Source: Pinus tabuliformis (Eukaryota; Streptophyta; Pinopsida; Pinales; Pinaceae). From it: a DNA stretch of 64,000 nucleotides. Below, one piece after another: positions 1 to 11,044 of the stretch (positions within the stretch are counted from its first letter, which is position 1; the number at the start of each line of letters is the position of its first letter). Position numbers and translations under genes: made by a program. The notes beneath the pieces were generated by a model. The model ran no database searches. It was not told where the DNA came from and saw only the letters and a program-made list of their open reading frames with translations. The stretch covers positions 1,277,808,277 to 1,277,872,276 of the forward strand of contig CM062818.1 of the NCBI GenBank assembly GCA_031772625.1, read 5' to 3'.

Positions 1-2335
1 GTTTTTTCTTCTTGCCTCCTGGTTGCTTGGTTTCTTTGCCTTTGTCAGTGGACACAACATTTACTTCCGAGGTGAGAAGTTCTTCATTCACATTTTGACC
101 TAAAACAGTACGGGCTTTCTTTGACTTAGCCTTTACGGTTTTCGTGCTGGTCGTTCCTATCACGGCGTACCCGGCATGGGAGTCTTTGTTCGATTTAGGA
201 GATGGAGGAACGGAAAATTATGGTCTAGGAGCATCAGGGATTTTATCATAGAGCATGCCAGACTGAGTATAGATCAAGTCTAGATATTGCGCACGAGCAA
301 TTACTTACTCTTCAGTGATGACTCCTCCCTTTGCTACATCTTCCATAATAGAAGGTAACAATGACTTAATAAACCATTCAACCAACAGTTGGTCAGGAAC
401 ATATGTTTTTACCATTCTATGATGACGTTGCCACTCATGAATATGATCAGATATGTGAGTGGCCATCATTTTCTTGAAATTGGTAAGAAGCTCTGTTCCC
501 ATTTCGTACCTTATGGGTAGCTGAAAATGGATTAAAAAGGTTGTGGCTAGGGCGCTGAAGTTATCAAACAAAGCTCTAGGCAATTCGATATACCATTTTG
601 CTGCCAGACTAGTTAACGTTCGCTGAAAGAGGCGAAGCCTGATCGAATCATCATTTAGAGTGTTAGACAAACACCACAAGTGAAAGGTCATCACATGATT
701 CGATGGGTCTTCACCCGGATTTCCATTAAATTTAGGAATATCTGACGGAAGTTTATGAGGAATCACTGGCCACCAAGGGGCGTAAGCGATTGGATCATTT
801 GTTAGTCGATTTAGATCTGGTAACTCTAAAGTCTCCACGAAGGGCAACTATTGATTTAGGCTCGGCGAAGCACACCTAGGATAAGATGGGATTGCCTGAG
901 CAGTGGGTCTTTACATACCAGCATAGTGCATTTGATGCTGATAACTTTGATAAGGTTGATGGGCATAACCATTATGAAATGGTTGATGTTGACCGTTTTG
1001 AATATACGGCAGCCCATTACTTGCAAAGACTTGGTGCTTAGATCCTTGGTAAACTTGTTGGAATTGTGGTTGTTGATATTGCACCAGCCATGGTTGTGAG
1101 ACCATGTGTTGTTTCCCAATACTGGCTGTTTGACCGAGATGAGGGGTAATGGTACCCGTTTGAGCCTCGGCCACTCAAGTTAAGGAGCCACTAACTGATG
1201 ATTGTGGTGGCATCACAGGGACACGGGGCTATTGGATTATGGCCTGAGAGACCTGAGGATGGCATACAATAGGTAATGCTTGTTCTTGCGATACCGTCAT
1301 AGTAGTCGGTGTAGTGGGGATATTTGACATAGGAAAACTTTGTTGCATTGAGTATACAACTCCTGGTTGTTGAGGAAGTATTGGAATCTAACCACTGGAT
1401 GTAATTCCAGCATAACCTGAATTCTGTTGGGAACTCACATATGTTTGACATCTTGGAGGGGACAATGAAAGGGCATATTGCCCCCCATACGGCGGTAATC
1501 TGGTGCTTAAGGGAATTATTTGCCTTTGAGGACCGGATTGCCCAAATTGACATTGCGAAGGATCAATTTGTTGAGACTCAACATAAGAGATTCCAGATAT
1601 TATTCCTGACGAACAAATGGGAATAGACCATACTGTTGAAACAACCCATGGATGGATCCCATCTAGTGATTGAGAGCTAGTTGCGACAGATGGTATGCCG
1701 ACGAACATTGTTGGAGTAGTAGTAGGAAGTTCTGCCGCTGTTGTGTCAGACGACACAGTCCTAGATGTCGACGGTTGTTCAGACATATCTAGTCTATCAA
1801 AAAGGTTTCCTAGCGATTCTACAGGAACTTCTGATGATGGTAGACTAACTTCTGATGAAGAAGGATATAGAGTGACCTCTACTCCAAATTGCGATGGAGT
1901 ACTAGATGGTGGATCCTCTACAATATCTTCTATAGCAATCAAACCGGGTGGAAGAGGTAGACTGTCAGGTCCGTAAAATATTTCTGGTGGCGAAGAAGGT
2001 ATAGATTCTGTAGTGGCTGATGTTTGTGGAACAACACCTTCTGAATCAGCTATGGATGGAGTCGGTTCAGATATAGAAGTGTTTACCCTCAGACTAGGAT
2101 CAGTTCTACTATCCTCTTGTGGCTGCGGAACTTCTTTTGTAAAGGCAGGGGTACCAGAAATGTTTTGAGTAACCGGAGTCTCCGAGGGTGTCAGAATACT
2201 TGTTCCAACCCGACCAGGGGACTTTGAGCCAATTAAACGAGTTTGCTTTGTCCGAAATAGTTTTGATTCTGGGGACAAAGACGGTTGACTCGTAAGCCTC
2301 CACGAACGACGGGGTTTCAATTGACATTCTTCCAC
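1..2335 (-). pseudogene. Gag of a Tat/Ogre-like Ty3/gypsy element, decayed, runs off the left edge
   Basis: One minus-strand frame runs from about 2335 to the window edge and encodes a retrotransposon capsid-type Gag. The N-terminal third (2335-1388) is Ser/Thr/Pro-rich. A Gln-rich stretch follows (1174-911), then the Retrotrans_gag core (847-305) with an IPKFNG motif and W/F-rich helices. After that comes a basic Lys-rich tail that begins with an ARAQYLDL motif and continues past position 1. The frame never shifts, but it carries stops at 1388, 1229, 1175, 911, 848, 305 and 218, and another stop (2345-2347) lies just upstream of the apparent start, so the true start is uncertain. The tRNA-Arg-like primer site and the long leader upstream fit the Tat/Ogre lineage. 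No RT or integrase of this element is inside the window. Non-functional as read. Confidence 0.85.
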
Positions 2336-2345
2336 GATTGCGGAT

Positions 2346-4055
2346 TACTCGATCAACTAAAAATAAAGGGGAAAATGTTTCCGAATTAAATGAATTTTAG
2401 ATGCTTTGACACAACTTGTTTTTTCAATTTTTAAGAATCAAGAAAAAACAAAAGACGACCTTAGTCGCCTTTGATTTTTAATGAGCCTGAAGTGACAAGT
2501 GCTCAGATGGACCTTTTCCTTTAAGGACTCTAAAAAGGAATGAAAGAGACTACTTTGAAAATTGAGACAAAGGGATTACCAAACCAATCGCAAAGCTGCA
2601 GAATACTTTTTACAGTACGGCAGTCAATCTTCTCTAATGTTGTGTTCAGTGCATTGCGATTGATAGGGCGGTAGACATGGCTTCCTATGGATAAAGGATA
2701 TAGCTTATTGTGGTCTCCCAATATATACTCGACGGTACGTGGCAACACAAGTCCATACTGGCACTTGTCATCTCAAAGAGGAGGAATCACCCAACCAACA
2801 GTGAAAGCGACAGTTACCAGGTTTTACAATGCCGGAATACGTCTCTAGCATAGACTTATAGATGTTGTGTGTTAGGTTCTAAAGCATTTTTAGGTTCATT
2901 AAATTTATTTTACAGTTGATCTTTCTTAAGAAATTTTCCTTTCAGGTTCATCGCATGATGTAGATGTACAATTCCTAAAATGTAATCTAAGATGATAAAC
3001 AATCGTTTAATCTTATTTTTGCAATGAAAATCCTAGCTACTAAAGAAAGAGAGACGGTATTCTTTCAAGATAGAGTAGAGAGCACACACTAGATGCACTG
3101 TCCTAAATCAACCAACAAGCAGTCTAAATGCAAATGCACATGCATGTATTTGTTTTCAGCTTTCTTAATGTGTGAATGATAAGAAGAATGCTAAGTACAA
3201 ATCTGAATTATCTTTTCAAAGCGACAGTACTAACGGATTTCTCTTCAAAAACGAAAGGCAGATAATGACGACACTTTACTATTTCGAATTGAAAACTGCT
3301 TTCGAAACTTGAAAAACTACTAATTCAATCCAATACAAGAGTAACTGTATAATCGACCATCAAGAACAATAGAAGTCCTTTCTTTGACTGAAAACAACAC
3401 TTGCGACACTTTCAAATCAAAAGACGGCAGTTTGACTATGCTACTACTTTACAAAAGAGAACTGAAAATGGCGGAAAATAAATAAAACATTCACAGTTCT
3501 TTGCACAATGGAGGTAGAATGATGGAAAGGAAGGGGGTTTCCACAGTGGTATACTAATCACAGACAGCAAAACTCTAGAATAGAGCTGAAAAAGGTGAAG
3601 AAAAACCAAGACCTGGACGTAAAATTAGCCTTTTCTGATCATCACACCTGTAACACAGGGAAATAGGGATGCATCGCACCTACTACACACGGGAAGTGCA
3701 ATGCATCCAAATTTCCTTGAAGAGAGGGTGTGATGGTACTAGGACGAGACTTTACTTGGCTCTTGGTCACAGTTTCCAACTCTGTTCAGGGATTTAGGCC
3801 GAGCAAATGATGTACAGTAAATAGAAATCACAGGGGCTGATCTAATGAGGTTACTAAAGCCACCACTAGGGAAATTAGAAGGTTTTCAAATCAATTTTTC
3901 AGTTTATAAACAAAACCCAGAGATAGACTGAAGCACCATTGATCTACTTTGCACTTGCATAGCAAACGCAGTTCGAAGGCTAGCTAGCTTGACTTCAGGC
4001 TCCGTCTGTAAGTTTACAAAACAAACAAATATAGACAAACAAAGAATCTATTCGC
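2346..4055 (-). other. Untranslated leader of the Tat/Ogre-like element
   Basis: About 1.7 kb lies between the primer-binding site and gag with no sustained reading frame on either strand. A long leader is usual in Tat/Ogre elements. It contains a stem-loop at 3667-3708: arms GGATGCATCGCAC and GTGCAATGCATCC, 12 of 13 pairs, 16-nt loop. Such a hairpin could be a packaging or dimerisation signal, but that is inference. Confidence 0.55.
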
Positions 4056-4073
4056 TCCCCAGTGGAGTCGCCA
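4056..4073 (-). promoter_or_regulatory. Primer-binding site, tRNA-Arg type
   Basis: On the minus strand these 18 nt read TGGCGACTCCACTGGGGA, three bases inside the LTR end. This matches the primer site I know from Ogre/Tat elements, which use a tRNA-Arg primer for first-strand synthesis. It fixes the element's orientation (minus) and marks the 5' LTR as the block immediately to the right. Confidence 0.85.
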
Positions 4074-4076
4074 TTT

Positions 4077-5100
4077 TGTTACCGGGAAATCTACTGTCCA
4101 CTTGGATCTGCGAGTCCCACTAAGACTGGTAGCTATATTAGAAACAAACAAACTAAAACCACTTTCGTTTTCCTTTATGAAAAGTAGATAAGAGTGGAAT
4201 GAAGGAAACCAACCTCAGTCTTGCGCTTGGTTCCTTACTCGGTTCCTCTCCTTTCTGACAAATCCTTACCGCTTCTCCTTCGTCTACCCAACTTCAAAGA
4301 GAACCTGTGGAATCAAAGAAGCATAATACTATCGAAGAACAGAGATCTAAGGACCAGATGTATATTGACCACACAAATGCATATATCATCAAACATACAA
4401 GAATGTGGAGGAAAACTTGAATAGCTTTATTAATAATCAAGAATAGCAAAGAGAATTACAACCAATTGTTCTGACCTAGCGTCATCCTCCAGCATGAAAG
4501 CCCTTCTTTCACCCCAATGTGAAAAGCTTAGATCACCCAACACTATGATATTCCAACAAGAAACCAACAACACTTCCTTTGAAGATACAAAATTCTAGCC
4601 CTTGGATCTCTGGGATGAGGGATCCATATATAGATGATTGTAGGGGGGTGAGTCAGCTTTTGGGATTTGATTAGTGTCCTCTCTCTGATAGTTCTTGATC
4701 CCACTTGGAGATTGATGATCTCTTACTCATCCCTGGGCAAATTCAGAGAGGCAAGTGTCACAGGAGAAGTTTCTGGAAGATTCCATGATCATCCACCTCG
4801 CAAACTGTCTCTGCCATTTGTCCACTCTCACCCATCGCACCCCATAGAACGGATTTTCAGTATGCATCGCACCTCCCGTGTGCATTTGGGTGGGATGCAT
4901 CACACTTTGACCATGGAGCAGGTGAGATGGTCCAGTTTTGACCAGTTCTGAGTAGTTTTTTCATGGAGAACTTCTGGGAGATGATGTAATCAGCTGACCT
5001 TGTTCTTTTAGGGGATGGAAAAACACTTTTAGGGACTTAGGAGCCCTTGTTTTATGGACATGTTTGATTGGGGTTACAATGCCCAAAAATATCTATAACA
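4077..5100 (-). repeat. 5' LTR of the Tat/Ogre-like element (1024 bp)
   Basis: The block is bounded by TGTTA at 4077 and TAACA at 5100, the canonical TG...CA ends with a 5-bp inverted repeat. The tRNA-Arg primer site lies just inside. The outer end abuts gypsy protease-linker coding sequence at 5101 with no gap, so the element inserted into another gypsy element. The expected 5-bp target duplication would be GATAT (5101-5105), with its partner left of the window. The partner LTR is also outside, so age cannot be estimated. Confidence 0.8.
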
Positions 5101-6862
5101 GATATCATATTTTGAAACAACTCTTTCTAAATCAGGTTTCTGTTTAGCATCACAACCCTCAAATATATTGGTTTTATTAAGGTTATTTTCCTTTACAACC
5201 ATCAGTAAAAATTGCTTTCATAAATTTACAATTCTTTTCATCTGCCCTAATTTTATGAGAGTATAATTATTTTTGAGTTTATGAGCTCTTACAATATATT
5301 CTATTCCATCTTTGGTGAGATGATACTTATTTTCAGCTCTATAGAAAATGGCTTTTCTATCATACAAGAAAGGACTTCCTTAAACAATACCACATATATC
5401 CAAGGGAATTATATCTAACTAAACCTCATCTACGAATGTTGACCCAATAGCAAACCTAAGTTTACATTGTCTAGTCACTTGTAGCTTTGCTTTATCACGT
5501 ACCCAACCTAATGGATATGGCATCTTGTGAGGTGTGGTTAGTAATCCCAACTTCTTTACAATTGCTTCACAAATCAAGTTTACTTATGAACCACTATCAA
5601 ATAAAGTATCAATATTTTGATGCTTGGAAATAACTCTAATATGAAAAAGCCCATGTCTTTTCCTCTCATTTTCTTCATTATGAATAGTTTGTGCAGAATT
5701 ACTAGTAGATGCTCCATAATTTTTACCTTTTGTACTTGTAGCTATGAATGTTGTTTCATCACTTGAGTCTGACCCCAAATCTTTCTGAATAGCAGCAACA
5801 ATCTTATTCTTCTTGCCATCGAACTTCTTGGGTTTTAGCTCTGGATGTAAATACGAGCAATGTGCATCATCATGTCCATCCTTCTTTTAGTGAGTGCATG
5901 AAGGTTTGTCTTTTTGTGCAGCGTTTGCGTTCCTCTCTTTCCATCTCAGCTTCTTCTTTTCCTTGTCCTTGCTTGTAGTTGGTTTTGATGATCCTAAAAT
6001 CTCTAGGTTCACATTCTTTCCCCTAGCCTCTAGATGTGTAGCATGAACTGATACACCATCTATGCTAGTAGGATTAAACATGAGAATGGTGTGCCTCAAA
6101 TAGCTATGAAAACCACCTATATACTTCAACAAAGTTTCAGGTGAGTCTAGAGAAATGCCTAGAATTAAAGCTCATTTTCTAAATTCTTGGGTATAGCTTT
6201 GTACACTTTTCCCCTTTAAGTGGCGAAGAGTTTGCCAACTCATCATTTTTTGCTACATTTAAGCTAGTAGATAGAATTGTTTTTTAATGGCAGAAACAAA
6301 TTCACTCCAGGTAGAAAGAATTTTACCATGCTTCTTCAAATCAGCTTGTGTCCTGCCTTCCCACCACACTAGGGAAGTTCCTCCAAGACAAAGGCTGGCT
6401 AGCTAAATCTTTCTCCTTTCTGAATCGATGTTCTGCACCCTACAATATACATCAATTTATCTAATCCGGTTATATAGCTTTTCTACGTTTAATTCTCCAT
6501 CATATATTGGCAAATCAAATTTTACATCTAATTTAATCACAGAGGTTTTCTTCTTCTTCTTATCAGGGCTAGAAGGTGGAGATGATGGAGGAGGATTTTC
6601 CCCTTTCCCTTTGCCCTCTGGGGAATCTAGAGAAGGTTCTTCTGCTCCTTTATCTTGTTTGGAGGTTGAATTACTTTCACCTCGACCTTTCTTGAATTCT
6701 CGATACATCTCTTCTACCATGGCTCTCATGGTCATGAAACTGTCCATGAAATGAGATTCTAATTCCATATGCCATGCTTCTCCTCTGATAGACTCTTCCA
6801 ATTTTTGTGTTCGCTTCAACAAGTTCTCCTTCTCCCAGTTTGAGCTTCGACCTAGTTAGCAT
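5101..6862 (-). pseudogene. Ty3/gypsy Gag-protease, decayed and split by the Tat insertion
   Basis: Reading right to left: an ATG at 6862 (MLTRSKLK), a basic/acidic linker, the Gag core beginning LPIYDGELN near 6500, a CCHC knuckle near 5890-5860, an aspartic protease active site LFDSGS at about 5600-5584, then the protease C-terminus (YPLGWV, PLDVCG-like, YHLTKDG). The frame stops at 5101 in the protease-RT linker, where the Tat/Ogre LTR begins. Damage includes a 1-nt frameshift near 6825, several stops in the Gag core, a TAA in place of the second Cys of the CCHC knuckle (about 5888), and a TAA straight after the DSGS motif (5584). RT, RNase H and integrase should lie left of the window. 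The order and motifs match plant Ty3/gypsy polyproteins closely. Confidence 0.85.
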
Positions 6863-6914
6863 AAAAAAAGTCCAGCACAAGCCTGTCTAACCTTAACAAA
6901 CCAAAAAACCAAAA

Positions 6915-6926
6915 GCTCAGAGACCA
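6915..6926 (-). promoter_or_regulatory. Primer-binding site of the interrupted gypsy element, degenerate initiator-Met type
   Basis: On the minus strand it reads TGGTCTCTGAGC, 10 of 12 bases matching the initiator-Met primer site TGGTATCAGAGC. It lies 2 nt inside the LTR end at 6929 and 53 nt before the gag ATG at 6862. Its position between LTR and gag makes the call stronger than the match alone. Confidence 0.6.
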
Positions 6927-6928
6927 CT

Positions 6929-8552
6929 TGATCTGGAAATGAGATCTTAAACAATTATTAAGGTATTACAGACTTGTGCGTGGATTTTCCTATGTTACTT
7001 TGTGTAATGGATCGATAAGATTGTGAAATACATAGACAAAGAAGCAGTAAAAGAACATAATAGACAAACACACATAAACACAATGAGTTTAATAAGGAGT
7101 TCATTGAACACTCTTGGGCTACATCTCCTGGTCCAGCCTTTAGTGGTGACCTCTCTATTATGTCTTCAGAAGCAGAGTTTTTACAAAAGTGAGCTCAATT
7201 TGAGTCTCACACAATAGATACAAAACAACAAGGCTTTACTTGGATCCCCCAAGTCTTTCTGAGTACACAGACTCTCCTCACTAACTCTCTGTCTCTGTTT
7301 TCTCTCTGTCTTAGCACTGCCCGCCTCTGTTTCTATCAGTCTATGGCTTTAAAGCCAATCGGCGATGTCTGTTCGTTTCTTCTTCTCGGACTCTCTGGCT
7401 TCTCGGCCTCTGTCCGCTTAAATCCCCCTTTGGGCGTTAGCAATCATTGCTAAACACTTTCAATGGCGGTGGCCACCTATTCTATAATGGAATGGGTCAT
7501 CGGGCCTTTGAAATCGCCAAAAACAACATTCTCTGTGTTCACAGAGAAATACACTAAAAACACAGGAAATTCACCAAATTGTCATTCATCAGATTTGAAA
7601 TACTATAGATTCCCCTTATAACTCCTATCGGGTCCACCTTTATGTCTTTTATTGCATCTCCACCATTGATATGGAAGATCTAGATCCAACGGCTATGGTT
7701 CATTTCGAGCGGCCCATGCGTACGGGAGTTAACTGCCCGAAAAGAGTGGTTTTCTCTCTTCAGGACCTGGACACATGGCAGCCAATGTATGGGCTCAGGC
7801 GGAACCCGGCCAAAACCTCTTACCACCTTTAGTCATCCCGAAATCCTGCTTGTTTCGTGGTTTCCTTTTATATTTAAAAATACATTAAAACATGAAAATC
7901 CCACTCATATCAGACTTGAAATAACATATATTTGCATTAACAAACCCTTTCAAGTTCGGTTCATCGCATCGGCATATTTTCTTTTGCTTTTCATTTATTG
8001 AACGAAAATGTGATTCACTGAAAAAGCCTTTTTCCGAACTTGAAAATATATCAAATATCATTTATAATTTTATCAGGTCCAGTTCATCACAGTCGCATTT
8101 GTTATCAGCCCTACTCCCTTACATTGCTCCGATGTGATATTGTGATATCGCATTCACATGTCGTTGATCCTCTGCGCCGCAGTTAAGTCCATATATATAT
8201 ATATCAGAAATGCGATCTAGCCCGATTAAACCTGGACTGTTGATCTGCATGCATAGATCAACGACTCTCGTTTAGTCACGCTGATCGTTGTCACACTTCC
8301 CATATAGCCGCCTTCGATAAGCCCTGCCTACCTTTGTCAATTGCGATATGCCGATCGAATCTGGACTATTGATCGACCAGATCCAACGGCTCTCATGCAG
8401 AATAGTTTTAAACCGTCGATACTCTGTTTTTCAATGTTTTATATATGTTTTTTCCTCAGGATAGTGTTATCCAACTTTTTCAAAAAAAATTCTCATGCGA
8501 TAGTTTTGAATATTTGAAGACTTATAGGGTGTTTTGGATCCATTTTGGATCA
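6929..8552 (-). repeat. 5' LTR of the interrupted gypsy element (about 1.6 kb)
   Basis: The block begins TGATCTGG at 6929 and ends TTGGATCA at 8552, giving TGATC...GATCA inverted ends. The primer site and gag lie on its left. Its right end falls exactly where the copia RNase H reading stops at CDNIS, so this element inserted into the copia (expected target duplication CTTAT, 8553-8557; partner outside the window). Inside are three related short motifs around ATCCAACGGCT (7684, 8376, and weaker at 8236) and a short TA run at 8191. No protein-coding frame is convincing. Confidence 0.7.
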
Positions 8553-9394
8553 CTTATATTATCACATAGAATGGAGATGGGTGGAGTACATGTGATTTGA
8601 ATGTTTTGCAATGTTTTCATCATCCAAAGTAGTTGTGTGTAGAAAGATGCAACAACCACATATTCTGCTTCAGTTGTAGACAAGGAAATAAAACTTTGTT
8701 TCTTGCTGAACCAAGACACTAACCGTGATTCCATATAGAATGCACCTCCGCTAATGCTTTTTCTGTCATCAACATTTCCTACCCAATCTGCATCTGTATA
8801 TGCATGAAGAGTAAGATCTGTATCTTTAGGATACCATGGACCAAAGTCTTGAGTTCCTTGAAGATATTTGAATATTCTTTTTACTACCTGAAGATGTGAT
8901 TCCTTTGGATTTGCTTGGAACCTTCCAAAAATTCGTACTGCATGCATGATATCATGTCTGGTACTTGTTAGATAAAGAAGAATTCCTATCATAGATCTGT
9001 ATGCTAGTTGGTTCACTGCAGGTGATTCATCGTTAGAACTGAGACGGCATCCTATTGCCATTGGAGTACATGATGCTAGTTTAGAATCTTCCATTCCATA
9101 ATTCTTTAGAATCTGGTTGAGATATTTAGTTTGTGAAAGAAAAATACCATCTTTTATTTGTGGTACTTGTATACCAAGAAAATAAGTAAGTTCACCAAGC
9201 AAGGGCATTTCAAATTCTTGCTACATAACCGAAGCAAAGCTCTAACTCATAGATTCTTCATTGCTACCAAAGATCATATCATCTACATAAACAACAATAA
9301 TTAGCAATTTATCCATTTCAATCTTTGTATATAAGTTGTTGCCTACAGAAACTTTTGTGAACCCTTATTGTGGTAAATATTTGTCAAGGCCATA
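8553..9394 (-). pseudogene. Ty1/copia RT C-terminal half and RNase H (older host element)
   Basis: The minus strand carries the RT catalytic motif YVDD (9289-9278), then LGELTYFLGIQV, the RT thumb, and RNase H with TDADW, KSISGG, STTEAEY and LCDN, so the acidic RNase H residues I can see are kept. The frame has a few stops between 9394 and 9208 and is open from 9208 to 8553. Left of 8553 it runs into the 1.6-kb gypsy LTR. Right of 9394 it is cut by the 9395-13030 insertion and resumes at 13031 in the same frame. It is inactive because of two insertions and scattered stops. Confidence 0.9.
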
Positions 9395-10085
9395 TGATCC
9401 AGGTGGATATTGGTGGCCACCCGCTAATTCCACTTGGATCCCCTCTAGTGCTTCTTACAGTTTTTATCAGTTTCCTTAATTATAGCACAGTTTACTATTT
9501 TTAGCAGTTTTTCGGGTCCTAAACTTCCGGAGCCGTTTTGAGGCCCTAAACGACGTTTTTTGGGAAATCCACCGCCAGCAATTTTTCTGATAAAAAGTCG
9601 TCTTTTCCGTCGTAGTCCTCGGAGAGATCTTTCCAACGGGCTATCATGCACGTCAAACGGAGATAGTATGACCAATTCGCGACCCCGGGAAGTTGATGTA
9701 CCAACTTACCCGAAAACGGGGCCCACAATTTGGCGTTTCATCTTCTAGGGTTAGGTTTTGGAATGTGAAGGGTTTTCCCTTGTTTCTCAACAATAAATAG
9801 GCCCTCGAGCCTCATTGTAACACGATAAAAAAACAGTTCAGAGGCATGTAGCCGACACATCTCTTCTCAGAGATAAGCTACCATCGCCCTAGCTGGGTTA
9901 TTTCTATTTGTAAGCATATTTCAGTAGTCTCCATTAATGAAATGAAGTATGATTTCCGCGGCATCTCTGTTTTTATGGTTATCGCATATTATTATTTCTG
10001 TTGCATCTCTGTTTTTATGGTTATCGCATCTCTGTATTTATGGTTATCTATGTAATCTATTGCGTTCCTGCTTAAATCCGGATTA
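9395..10085 (+). repeat. 5' LTR of the non-autonomous gypsy element
   Basis: 691 bp from TGATCC to GGATTA (the 3' copy ends GGATCA, so the terminal CA has mutated here). A TATA-like CAATAAATAGG at about 9790 probably drives transcription. Near the 3' end, GCATCTCTGT followed by TTATGGTTATC occurs three times (about 9962-10050) as short imperfect direct repeats. It is the same length as the partner LTR. Confidence 0.93.
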
Positions 10086-10086
10086 G

Positions 10087-10098
10087 TGGTATCAGAGC
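10087..10098 (+). promoter_or_regulatory. Primer-binding site, initiator tRNA-Met
   Basis: TGGTATCAGAGC, an exact match to the usual plant initiator-Met primer site, one base inside the 5' LTR. The gag ATG at 10127 is only 28 nt further on. Confidence 0.93.
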
Positions 10099-10126
10099 GG
10101 TCTGCTTTTTCTCTGTTTTTCTTTGC

Positions 10127-11044
10127 ATGTCCCCAACGAGGTCGGGATATAAGGAGTTAGGGCTTGAACTGGTCGAACCTTTGCAAGACCAGCCTCGCAA
10201 ATCTCGACGTCCTCCCATGGCGGATGAGAAGAAAGACGAGGGGGCAGGAGATCCTATCAAAATCCTTCTCGAAGAAGCGCTCGAGCGGCAAGGGAACGCG
10301 ATGATGGATAGCTTTGCGCAGATCCTTCAGCGGCTACCCAGAGGCGACGCATCGGCTTCCAACAGCTACTCTGGAAACGCCACACCGTTTAAGGTACAAG
10401 TTAATTTTGAAATCCCTATCTTCGAGGGTCAAATAGACGCAGATGCCGTAGATAAATGGTTAAATCTGCTAGATGGGTATTTTTTTGTTCACGAACTTTC
10501 AAGTCGGGAGAAGATTGTTTTCGCTCTTCTCAAAGCAGCCCCCGACGTCAAGGACTGGTGGGAAACCTATTGCGAGCAGAAGGATGAAAGTACATGCTCA
10601 CTATTTTCAACCGCACCCACTTGGAATGACTTCCGGGATGCCATCAAGGAGCAGTACTACCCCGTCGGAAGCTATGAGGACAAATACATCAAATGGACCA
10701 CACTGCGGCAGGGACGAGACCAAGATGTGCCGGAGTTCGCAAACATTTTTCATACCCTTCGCACACAATTGGGTATCAAAGATTCTGAGCTGCATCTGGT
10801 ACTCAAATACCGCGGCTGCCTACACAGATACATCCAGGAAGAGATGGAGTTCTTGAACATCTCCTCACTCGACACAGCATACCGATACGCTGTCAAAATC
10901 GAGCAAAATTTCAAACAGAAGAAGCGAGACTTTGGATCTGCAAATCCAAAGCCCAAAGGACAAAGCGAAGGCGGGGTGACCCAAGACAACCCGTCGCAGC
11001 TGCAAGAAAAGAACAACACCACGAAGCCGAAGAAGGACACATGA
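10127..11044 (+). pseudogene. Gag of the non-autonomous gypsy element, ends at an in-frame TGA
   Basis: A 305-codon frame encoding a Ty3/gypsy Gag. It has a basic N-terminus, then the Retrotrans_gag core from about residue 85 (FEIPIFEGQIDADAVDKWL) through W-rich helices (KDWWETYC, WNDFRDAIKEQYYP, WTTLRQG) to about residue 265, and a Lys/Gln-rich tail. TGA at 11042-11044 ends it. The same frame continues at once into a zinc-knuckle-like CEFHKSPTHNTSEC (C-x2-H-x4-H-x4-C) and the protease. So the TGA is either a premature stop in a Gag-Pro polyprotein or a readthrough site. A nearly full-length capsid protein could still be made, which may help the element be packaged by relatives. Confidence 0.85.
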
